The translations under genes and the position numbers were made by a program. From contig CAXTUB010000006.1 in assembly GCA_964247385.1 (NCBI GenBank), forward strand, positions 107,088 through 171,087: a DNA stretch of 64,000 nucleotides. The letters are read 5' to 3'. Source of the DNA: TMP-86 sp964247385. Lineage in GTDB: Bacteria; Pseudomonadota; Gammaproteobacteria; Steroidobacterales; Steroidobacteraceae. Of the stretch, positions 1 through 6,548 are shown one piece after another. Positions within the stretch are counted from its first letter, which is position 1. Each line of letters starts with the position of its first letter. Below the pieces are notes generated by a model, which did no database searches, was not told where the DNA came from, and worked only from the letters and a program-made list of their open reading frames with translations.

Positions 1-145
1 CCGCATTGACGAGCCGAATTTTCTCGTCCACCAATTGCGATGAATTTGCAATGAACACGAGCAGCAAAGAGCACGCCAAGAGACCGCACACGGCGAGAGG
101 CAACACCTGGCCCCGCACCCGAGCCATCGTGCGCACCCGAGCCAT
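1..145 (-). CDS. TadG-like pilus/secretion protein, N-terminal fragment
   Basis: Partial gene running off the left edge on the minus strand. From the ATG at 145 (or 127) it reads a short basic region, then a hydrophobic helix (QVLPLAVCGLLACSLLLVF) followed by ANSSQLVDEKIRLVNA. A short basic start, one membrane helix and a conserved 'G/S-Q-x-V-x-E-K-x-R-L-x-N-A' stretch is the pattern of the Tad-domain N terminus of TadG-like proteins, which are anchored in the inner membrane and linked to Flp/Tad pili. It lies 3' of the short Flp-type pilin on the same strand, which fits a small Tad-related set. The region before the start codon is an 18-bp tandem repeat, so the true start is uncertain. Family assignment rests on about 40 residues. 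Confidence 0.55.
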   Translation of the reverse strand, partial: MARVRTMARVRGQVLPLAVCGLLACSLLLVFIANSSQLVDEKIRLVNA

Positions 146-178
146 CGTGCGCACTCGAGCCGTCGTCCGCGCTCGACC
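119..178. repeat. 18-bp imperfect tandem repeat
   Basis: About three copies of an 18-bp unit close to cgagccatcgtgcgcacc, with diverging copies further right. It overlaps the candidate start codons of the minus-strand TadG-like gene, where the repeat would encode RTMARV units. Copy-number change would alter the basic N terminus or the choice of start. Confidence 0.6.
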
Positions 179-334
179 CAGACTCCGCGCTCCGGCCGGA
201 GCCTGCGCTTTGGCCAGACTCCGCGTTCGGGCCGGACGCAACGCCCGGCCGAGGCCGTGCTTTGGACTCTGGCGCCGCTCGCGAGCTGGCCTGATCACGC
301 TGGGCGCTCCCGCCGTGTGCCGCCGCTACTTCCG

Positions 335-604
335 TCAGCGTCCGGAGTTGCCGGTGTAGTTGCCGAGGTTGCGCCGCGTGTTGGCGTCGGCTTCGGCGGA
401 GGTGGCGGCCGTTTGTGCGTTGCCTTGCGCCGCCGTGCCATCGCCGCCCGCGAGCTCTTGAGCAATGGCCGCGGTTTGATCGCGCACCGTGTTGCCGAAA
501 AATTGATAGACCGCGATGGCTGCGATGGCGATGAGTGCGACGATGATGACGTATTCGGTCATGCCTTGACCGAGCTGGGTTTGTGCGGACGCTGAAGATT
601 TCAT
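335..604 (-). CDS. Flp-family type IVb pilin-like protein
   Basis: 89 residues. A short leader is followed by LGQGMTEY and a run of hydrophobic residues (about 19-34). If prepilin peptidase cuts after Gly12, the mature protein has Glu at +5 and Tyr at +6, the hallmark of Flp/TadE-type pilins. The C-terminal half is a hydrophilic, Ala/Gly/Thr-rich tail (about 45-89), longer than in most Flp pilins, which are usually 50-70 residues. It is followed downstream by a TadG-like start and preceded by pilU, so it sits beside genes of surface appendages, but no Tad ATPase or secretin is visible. Likely an inner-membrane pseudopilin or minor pilin; the exact machine it serves is inferred. Confidence 0.7.
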   Translation of the reverse strand: MKSSASAQTQLGQGMTEYVIIVALIAIAAIAVYQFFGNTVRDQTAAIAQELAGGDGTAAQGNAQTAATSAEADANTRRNLGNYTGNSGR

Positions 605-739
605 GAGCCCTCCATGGCTTGCAATGTGGAACGAGGGCCGTGATGGTGAGCTTTCGCGATGCGCAGGTGAAGCTGCGAATCTGCCGCGAACTGCCGGAAA
701 TTGACGGGTGCTCGCGCCGCGGCGCGCGCGCGCTCGAGG

Positions 740-1900
740 TCAGGCCGCCTCGTCTTCCTCTTTGGGCTCGGGCACCATTTCGAGCTTCAGCGTATCCGAA
801 GCTTTCACCGTGCCCTTCAGCTTGATGTTCAAGCGCAGCTCATTGGCCGAGTCGGCATTGCGAATGGCTTCTTCGTAGGTAATGGAGCCGTCGTTATAGA
901 GCTCGAACAGCGACCAATCGAAGGTGCGCATGCCGAGCTCGCGCGACTTCGACATGATGTCTTTGATCTCGTGAAACTCACCCTTCAACAATTTGTCGGC
1001 GATGATGGGCGTATTGATGAGAATCTCGATCGCAGCCTTGCGTCCCTTGCCGTCCGCCGTCTTGACGAGACGCTGCGAGATGATGGCGCGCAGGTTGCTC
1101 GACAAATCCATCAGCAGCTGCTTGCGGCGCTCTTCCGAGAAAAAATTGATGATGCGATCGAGCGTCTGATTCGCGCTGTTGGAATGCAAGGTGCCGAGAC
1201 ACAAATGCCCCGTCTCGGCGAATGTGATGGCGTGCTCCATGGTCTCGGTGTCGCGAATTTCCCCGATGAGAATCACGTCCGGCGCTTGGCGCAACGTGTT
1301 CTTGAGCGCGTTGTGCCAGGATTTCGTATCGATGCCCACTTCGCGATGCGTGATCAGCGATTGATGTGACTGATGCACGAACTCCACCGGATCTTCCACG
1401 GTGACGATGTGCCCCGGCGATGTGCGGTTGCGATGATCGATCATGGCGGCAAGGGAGGTCGATTTGCCTGAGCCGGTCGCGCCCACCACGAGCACGAGCC
1501 CGCGCTTGGTCATGACGACCTCTTTCAATGTTTCGGGCAGGCCGAGCTTTTCGAAGTTCGGAATTTCGTTGGCGATGGTGCGGATCACCATGCCGACGTT
1601 TTGCTGCTGAACGAATACATTGACGCGAAAGCGTGCGACACCCGGCACCGAAATCGCAAAATTACATTCGAGGTCCCGCGCGAATTCCTCGCGCTGCCGC
1701 GGGTTCATGAGCGCATCGGCCAAATCTCGCGTCACCGAGCCCGTGAGCTTCTGTCCAGTCAAGGGCTTCATGCTGCCCTGGTGCTTCATGCTCGGCGGAA
1801 AATCCTTGGAAATGAATAGATCCGAGCCGCCGGCCTGACTCATGGCCGTGAGCAGTTTCACAATGTGCGCTTTCGCCTGCTCTTCGGTCAGCTTTGCCAT
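740..1900 (-). CDS. pilU: PilU, type IV pilus retraction ATPase
   Basis: 386 residues, the length of PilU. Hexameric cytoplasmic ATPase of the PilT/GspE family that assists PilT in disassembling type IVa pili during twitching. Visible motifs: Walker A GATGSGKST at about 140-148, the Asp box VTVEDPVEF, Walker B VILIGEIRD and the His box ETGHLCLGTLHS. The N terminus (MAKLTEEQAKAHIVKLL, then SDLFISKDFPPS) and the acidic C-terminal tail match PilU rather than PilT. A GAGGCG ribosome-binding site precedes the ATG. pilT is not adjacent in this window; the pilMNOPQ operon lies 30 kb away. The gene stands alone between the SPFH gene and the Flp-type pilin. Confidence 0.93.
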   Translation of the reverse strand: MAKLTEEQAKAHIVKLLTAMSQAGGSDLFISKDFPPSMKHQGSMKPLTGQKLTGSVTRDLADALMNPRQREEFARDLECNFAISVPGVARFRVNVFVQQQNVGMVIRTIANEIPNFEKLGLPETLKEVVMTKRGLVLVVGATGSGKSTSLAAMIDHRNRTSPGHIVTVEDPVEFVHQSHQSLITHREVGIDTKSWHNALKNTLRQAPDVILIGEIRDTETMEHAITFAETGHLCLGTLHSNSANQTLDRIINFFSEERRKQLLMDLSSNLRAIISQRLVKTADGKGRKAAIEILINTPIIADKLLKGEFHEIKDIMSKSRELGMRTFDWSLFELYNDGSITYEEAIRNADSANELRLNIKLKGTVKASDTLKLEMVPEPKEEDEAA

Positions 1901-2024
1901 GCATTCGCCTCATTGATCGAGCGTGGAGATGCGGGCGATGGTAGCGGCCTACGAGGACTTCGCCTCGGCAGTGCTTCTCGTTCTCGGCACGTCGCGCCGG
2001 CATGTGCGCTCGGTCGGCGCTGCG

Positions 2025-2921
2025 TCAGCTCGCAGCACTCGTCATTTGTACGACCGGTGAAACTTCGCGGTCCGAGACCAGCACCGTCATGAGATTGGTG
2101 ACGAGTTGCGCGCGCTGCGCTTCGCTCAACTGCACCACTCCCTGCTTCTGCAAGTCGTCGATGGCGAGTTGCACGAGACCCACTGTGCCCTCCACGATGA
2201 TGCGGCGCGCGCCAAGCACCGCGTCCGCTTGCTGCCGCCGGAGCATGACGCCGGCGATCTCCGGCGCATACGCCAAGTGCGCAAGACGCGCATCCACGAT
2301 CTCCACCCCTGCGATGGCCACATGCTCGCCGATGGTGTCCTTGAGCTCGTTGCTCACCGCTTCCACATTGGCGCGCAAGCTTTTCATCCGATCTTCCGCA
2401 TCATAAGGATGCGTCCCCGCGACTTGGCGCAGTGCGGACTCGGCTTGCTGCGCAATGAAGCCTTGATAGTTCTCGACCGCAAACACGGCACGCGCCGTAT
2501 CATCGACGCGCCATACCACCACTGCGGCCACCTCGATGGGATTGCCCTTTAGATCGTTCACTTTGAGCGTCGGGGTCGTCATGTTGACCACCCGCAGGGA
2601 AATCTTGTGGCGTGCGTTCAAAGGGTTGAACCACCAAAAGCCGTCGCGGCGCAGGGTGCCCGCGTATTTGCCGAAAAATGTCAGCACCAAAGCCTGATTG
2701 GGCTCGAGCACGACAAGGCCGCGTGTCAATGCCCATAACAGCAGGAACGCGGAGACGAACAGCAGGAGGGGTGGATGACCTGGCTCCACTTGTAAGCGGG
2801 ACCAGATGGCATTTCCAAGCAGCGCGAGTCCTCCGAGTCCGATGATGAGCGCGATCAATCCGGGAATATAAAAAGCACTCTTCTCGGCGATATCGTCATC
2901 CATGCGAGAATCAGCGGCCAT
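2025..2921 (-). CDS. SPFH/Band 7 domain membrane protein
   Basis: 298 residues from the ATG at 2921, chosen because a consensus AGGAGG lies just upstream; a longer frame to 3113 has no such site. Two N-terminal hydrophobic segments (about residues 18-39 and 50-70) are followed by a Band 7/SPFH domain beginning at VVLEPNQALVLTFFGKYAGT and a C-terminal helical region. Family members are membrane-anchored scaffold proteins (stomatin/HflK/QmcA-like) that oligomerise in lipid microdomains. The gene faces an exported MBL hydrolase with only 16 bp between start codons, so the two share a regulatory region. The specific role is unknown. Confidence 0.85.
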   Translation of the reverse strand: MAADSRMDDDIAEKSAFYIPGLIALIIGLGGLALLGNAIWSRLQVEPGHPPLLLFVSAFLLLWALTRGLVVLEPNQALVLTFFGKYAGTLRRDGFWWFNPLNARHKISLRVVNMTTPTLKVNDLKGNPIEVAAVVVWRVDDTARAVFAVENYQGFIAQQAESALRQVAGTHPYDAEDRMKSLRANVEAVSNELKDTIGEHVAIAGVEIVDARLAHLAYAPEIAGVMLRRQQADAVLGARRIIVEGTVGLVQLAIDDLQKQGVVQLSEAQRAQLVTNLMTVLVSDREVSPVVQMTSAAS

Positions 2922-2937
2922 GAGGGCCTCCTGTCGA

Positions 2938-3951
2938 ATGATGGCGAGAGTGTACGCCGCGCGCGTCGGCTCCATGTTGATGCTCTTCGCACTCGCCGCG
3001 CCGGGCGCGCATGCCGGCAAGCGCAACCAAGATCCAACGGCGCCGCAGCTCATCGCGCGCGACACGTTCGAGATCGCGGGCGACATGCGGCCGGGTGGCG
3101 AGCCCGATGGCAATAGCTATGTCATCGCGGCGCCCGCGGGCCTCATCGTGATCGACACGGGCAGGCATGCCGCGCATCGTCAGCACATCGAGTCTCTCGC
3201 CGACACGCTGCACAAGCCGTTGCAGGCCATCATCAACACTCATTGGCATCTGGATCACGTCTCGGGAAATATCGGCTTGCGCGAGCGCTTCCCCCACGTT
3301 CAAGTCTATGCATCCGATGCCATTGACGATGCGCTGCAGGGCTTTCTTGCAAAAAGCGCGGCAGAGTCGCGCACTGCGCTGGCCCGCGCCGACTTGAGCC
3401 CGACCATCAGGGAAGAGCTGCAAACGGATTTGAGCACGATTGAACACGGCGATGCATTGAGACCCGACATCGTCATCGAGCGCAGCGAACGCTTGACGCT
3501 CGCTGGCCGCGAGCTGCAATTTCACGTTGCCCGCTACGCCGCCACGGCCGCTGACGTGTGGGTTCTGGATCCGTCTACGCAGATTGCATTCGTGGGGGAT
3601 CTCGTGACCTTTCCCGCACCGTTGCTGGATACCGCGTGCGTGGACGGTTGGCTCGCGGCGCTCACCGATCTCGTCGGCAGCGGCGCCGAAATCTACGCGC
3701 CTGGGCACGGGCCTGTGCTCGACCGGCTGAAGCTCGAAGCTTATCGATCCGCTTTTGCGTATCTTGCGCAATGCGTGCAAGGCAATGAGACGCCGGAAAA
3801 TTGCGCCGCGGAATGGGCGCAGCTCGCGGGGCAAATCATCAAGTTGAGCAAACCCGAGGTTCGCCAAGCGGCCGAGATGACTCGCCGCTATGTAGCGGAC
3901 GTGCTGCGGCCCAACGGCGGCAACAGTGCGTATTGCGCCGTGCGGCGCTGA
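2938..3951 (+). CDS. Exported metallo-beta-lactamase fold hydrolase
   Basis: About 337 residues. The start is taken at the ATG at 2938 (ATG ATG in tandem), giving a signal peptide with core MLMLFALAAPGAHA and probable cleavage after AHA. The mature part is an MBL fold: residues around GLIVIDTG, the zinc motif HWHLDH within NTHWHLDHVSGN, a later FVGDLVTFPAP with the metal-bridging Asp, and APGHGP carrying a third His. This is the pattern of alkyl sulfatase/quinoprotein-relay-associated periplasmic MBL hydrolases. The substrate is unknown. The start lies 16 bp from the divergent SPFH start, so each promoter must lie inside the other gene or in the tiny gap. Confidence 0.85.
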   Translation: MMARVYAARVGSMLMLFALAAPGAHAGKRNQDPTAPQLIARDTFEIAGDMRPGGEPDGNSYVIAAPAGLIVIDTGRHAAHRQHIESLADTLHKPLQAIINTHWHLDHVSGNIGLRERFPHVQVYASDAIDDALQGFLAKSAAESRTALARADLSPTIREELQTDLSTIEHGDALRPDIVIERSERLTLAGRELQFHVARYAATAADVWVLDPSTQIAFVGDLVTFPAPLLDTACVDGWLAALTDLVGSGAEIYAPGHGPVLDRLKLEAYRSAFAYLAQCVQGNETPENCAAEWAQLAGQIIKLSKPEVRQAAEMTRRYVADVLRPNGGNSAYCAVRR

Positions 3952-4015
3952 GGCACGCAACGCGCTTCCGCAGCGCTAAGAGATTAGGGGCAGCGCTCGA
4001 GCCCACAAGGCAATT

Positions 4016-4348
4016 TTAAAAACGCGCTACAGGGTCAGCGTTTCGCGTGGTCTTGCCTGCTTCGGCAAACCAAATGATGAGCAAGATCCAACCGATGATG
4101 GGAATGATCCAGAGAAGCTGCAGCCAGCCACTGCGTCCGGTGTCGTGCAGGCGACGCGCGCCTACCGCGATGCTCGGCAGAAACGTGATCAGGGAAAATG
4201 CGTTGCCAAGGCGAAAATTCAGCGCGCTCGATACGGCACTGCCCAAGAAACAAAACAGTGCCCACCACCAGAACTCGGGCCGAGAGGCGTAGCCCTCGAA
4301 CTCGGCATACTTGCGGAAGCAAACACGTACCGCCTCGCTGAATTGCAT
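4016..4348 (-). CDS. DUF805 membrane protein
   Basis: 110 residues. The N-terminal amphipathic segment (CFRKYAEFEGYASRPEFWWW), three to four hydrophobic helices and the central GARRLHDTGRSGWLQLLWIIP are diagnostic of DUF805, a family of small inner-membrane proteins of unknown function. It ends with a short hydrophilic tail. It lies 33 bp downstream of ahpD on the same strand and may be co-transcribed with ahpC-ahpD, but nothing in the sequence ties it to peroxide defence. Confidence 0.85.
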   Translation of the reverse strand: MQFSEAVRVCFRKYAEFEGYASRPEFWWWALFCFLGSAVSSALNFRLGNAFSLITFLPSIAVGARRLHDTGRSGWLQLLWIIPIIGWILLIIWFAEAGKTTRNADPVARF

Positions 4349-4381
4349 CGCGTCAGCTCCTCATCGGCATGGCCTTTAGAA

Positions 4382-4918
4382 TCATGCGGCGTGAGTATAT
4401 TCCAGCACCCCCGCGGCGGCGTGGATGACGGAGGCAATGCGCACGGCGCTTTGCACGGCCTCGCGTGATATGCCATGGCCGCGGAGTGTCTTGTCATGCG
4501 AGCTCACACACATGCCGCAGCCATTCACCGCCGACACGGCCAGGGACATGAGCTCGAAATCGTTCTTGTCCACGCCCGGATTGCCAAGTACGTTCATGCG
4601 CAAGCGCGCCGGCATGCTTTGGTATTCCTTGTCGTCCACCAAATGCACGAAACGATAGTAAATGTTGTTCATGCCCATAATGGATGCAGCGGATTTCGCC
4701 GCATTCATACTGGCTTCATCCAGATGCGCGGCGCCGAGAGCCTCGATCTGTTTGGCGAACGGCACATGCCGCGACGCGATGGCCGACGCCACGGCAATCA
4801 TCCAAATTTGCCGCTCATCAAGACCGGGTGCGCCCTGCGGCGTCAGCACCGAGCTCAAATTCAAACGCAAATCTTTTGCGTAATCCGGAATTTGCTCTTT
4901 GATCGATTCAATAGTCAT
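4382..4918 (-). CDS. ahpD: AhpD, alkylhydroperoxidase / AhpC reductant
   Basis: 178 residues. Carboxymuconolactone-decarboxylase-fold protein. The catalytic set seen in Mycobacterium tuberculosis AhpD is present: Glu122, Cys134-x-x-Cys137 and His141 in the segment VNGCGMCVSSHDKTLRGHG. In that system AhpD passes electrons from a lipoyl-carrying protein to AhpC. Here it is downstream of ahpC on the same strand (about 100 bp gap) and opposite oxyR, which supports the same partnership. Cytoplasmic. The pairing of AhpC with AhpD, rather than with the flavoprotein AhpF, is notable in a proteobacterium. Confidence 0.95.
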   Translation of the reverse strand: MTIESIKEQIPDYAKDLRLNLSSVLTPQGAPGLDERQIWMIAVASAIASRHVPFAKQIEALGAAHLDEASMNAAKSAASIMGMNNIYYRFVHLVDDKEYQSMPARLRMNVLGNPGVDKNDFELMSLAVSAVNGCGMCVSSHDKTLRGHGISREAVQSAVRIASVIHAAAGVLEYTHAA

Positions 4919-5020
4919 CTCGACTCCAACGCATCAAGGCGTGCAAAGCCGATCAACGGCCAGGCACGCCTTGAGTTTTCAGTAAGACCCGCGCGGGCCA
5001 GCTGCCATGCGGCGAGTGCT

Positions 5021-5560
5021 TCAAGCCACTTTGAGGGTGGCTTCGCCCTTCTGCCAATTGCACGGGCACAACTCATCGCTCTGCAGGCCGTCGAGCACCC
5101 GCAACACTTCTTCCGGGCTGCGGCCCACCGACAAATCGGTGACGTACACGAAGCGAATGATGTTGTCCTCATCCAAGATGTACGCCGCACGCTGCGAGAC
5201 CCCTTCGGCCGGGTCCAGAATGCCGAGCGCTGAGGAAAGCTCGCGCTTGACGTCGGATAACAGCGGAAACGGCAGCGTCTTGAGCTCGTCCTTTTGTTGG
5301 CGCCAAGCCAAGTGCACGAATTCCGAGTCAGTGCTCACGCCGAATACCACGGTGTCTCGATCGCCGAAATCCTTGTTGATCTTGCCGAATCCGGCAATCT
5401 CCGTCGGACACACGAACGTGAAATCCTTGGGGTAAAAGAAAATGACTTTCCATTTGCCTTTGTAGCTATCGAGCGAAAAGTCCTTGAACGCAGTTTTGAT
5501 GTCGCTGCTCACGACACCCTTCAATTGGAACGATGGAAATTTTTGACCAATGCCTAACAT
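5021..5560 (-). CDS. ahpC: AhpC-type peroxiredoxin (three-cysteine)
   Basis: 179 residues. Thioredoxin-fold peroxiredoxin reducing hydroperoxides. The peroxidatic Cys51 sits in FTFVCPTEI; resolving cysteines are Cys165 and Cys167 in DELCPCNW, the three-cysteine arrangement of mycobacterial AhpC that is reduced by AhpD, encoded next downstream. A GAGGTG ribosome-binding site lies about 8 bases before the ATG. The upstream region shared with oxyR contains a 37-bp OxyR operator about 57-93 bp from this start codon, so peroxide-induced activation by OxyR is expected. Confidence 0.96.
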   Translation of the reverse strand: MLGIGQKFPSFQLKGVVSSDIKTAFKDFSLDSYKGKWKVIFFYPKDFTFVCPTEIAGFGKINKDFGDRDTVVFGVSTDSEFVHLAWRQQKDELKTLPFPLLSDVKRELSSALGILDPAEGVSQRAAYILDEDNIIRFVYVTDLSVGRSPEEVLRVLDGLQSDELCPCNWQKGEATLKVA

Positions 5561-5616
5561 GTGAACACCTCATTAAAGCAAGTACGCAGTGTGCCAGCTC
5601 ATCTCATATAATGAAA

Positions 5617-5653
5617 ATTGATTGTCGCTATCGAGGCCATAGATTGCATCTAT
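5617..5653. promoter_or_regulatory. OxyR operator between ahpC and oxyR
   Basis: Four quarter-sites spaced by exactly seven bases: ATTG-N7-CTAT-N7-ATAG-N7-CTAT. The OxyR consensus is ATAG-N7-CTAT-N7-ATAG-N7-CTAT, so only one base deviates. The right half also keeps the internal t and a positions of the consensus. It ends one base before the oxyR GTG codon, which would allow autorepression of oxyR while placing OxyR upstream of the ahpC promoter. Confidence 0.88.
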
Positions 5654-5654
5654 C

Positions 5655-6548
5655 GTGGTAAATCTCAAAGATCTCCGCTACCTGGTTGCACTGGCCGATA
5701 CCGGCCACTTCGGCAAAGCGGCTGAGCGTTGCTTCGTGAGCCAGCCCACGCTCTCGGCGCAGATCAAAAAACTGGAGCGCTATCTCGGTGCAAAGCTTCT
5801 CGAGCGCCAGCCCAATAATCTGAAATTGACCGAAATCGGCAAGCAAGTCGTGGACCGCGGCCGGCAGATGCTGAAAGCAAGCGAGGATATTGTCGCGCTG
5901 GCGCGCGATCACGGCAACCCGCTGAGTGGCCGCCTGCAAATCGCCTTTTTGCCGACCGTAGGCCCCTACTTACTGCCGCGCATCATGCAGAAGGCGAAGC
6001 GAGCCATGCCTTCGCTACGCCTCATGCTGTATGAGCACCAGACCGCCGTCTTGCTCGACAAGCTGCATCGCGGCGAGCTCGATTTGGGAGTGCTCGCGCT
6101 GCCGGTGCATGACGAGCGGCTGAAATCTCGCGCGCTGTACGAAGAGGAATTTCGGCTTGCCGCGCCCGAAGGGCATGCTCTGGCAAAGCGCGCGCGTGCC
6201 AAGGTTTCCGACTTGCAGGGCGAGACGGTGCTGCTTCTCGAAGATGGACACTGCATGCGTGACCAAGCCTTGGAGGTTTGCGGCCGCATGGATATTCGCG
6301 AGGTCGATGGCTTCCGCGCGACCAGTCTTGAAACTTTGCGACAAATGGTGGTTGCGGGGCTCGGCGTCACGCTCATGCCGGCGCTTGCCGTTGAAGCACC
6401 GTTTGGATCACAACGTGGTCTCACGGTGCGTCCGTTCGCGGCGCCCGCACCCACCCGCACCATCGGCGCGGTGTGGCGTAAGACATCGACTCGCGTTGCC
6501 GCCATCGATGCGGTGTGCGACATCATCGAGCGGTGCATGCGAGCTTGA
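5655..6548 (+). CDS. oxyR: OxyR, LysR-family hydrogen peroxide sensor
   Basis: 297 residues, GTG start. N-terminal winged HTH (about 1-60: DLRYLVALADTGHFGKAAERCFVSQPTLSAQIKKLE) and a substrate-binding-like regulatory domain. The redox cysteines are present as Cys200 and Cys209 in EDGHCMRDQALEVC, matching E. coli Cys199/Cys208, whose disulfide activates the protein. It is divergent from ahpC and its operator abuts the start codon. No clear Shine-Dalgarno is separate from the operator, so OxyR binding probably also blocks its own translation region or transcription. The following lipase/CHAT gene overlaps its 3' end. Confidence 0.95.
   Translation: MVNLKDLRYLVALADTGHFGKAAERCFVSQPTLSAQIKKLERYLGAKLLERQPNNLKLTEIGKQVVDRGRQMLKASEDIVALARDHGNPLSGRLQIAFLPTVGPYLLPRIMQKAKRAMPSLRLMLYEHQTAVLLDKLHRGELDLGVLALPVHDERLKSRALYEEEFRLAAPEGHALAKRARAKVSDLQGETVLLLEDGHCMRDQALEVCGRMDIREVDGFRATSLETLRQMVVAGLGVTLMPALAVEAPFGSQRGLTVRPFAAPAPTRTIGAVWRKTSTRVAAIDAVCDIIERCMRA

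Noticed and set aside
6..359. Plus-strand frame rich in Arg/Ala
   Set aside because: Arg-rich translation of a tandem repeat and of the antisense of the TadG-like start; not a protein.
2911..3960. Long minus-strand frame opposite the MBL hydrolase
   Set aside because: Mirror of a gene with a clear signal peptide and zinc motif; its own protein has no recognisable domain.
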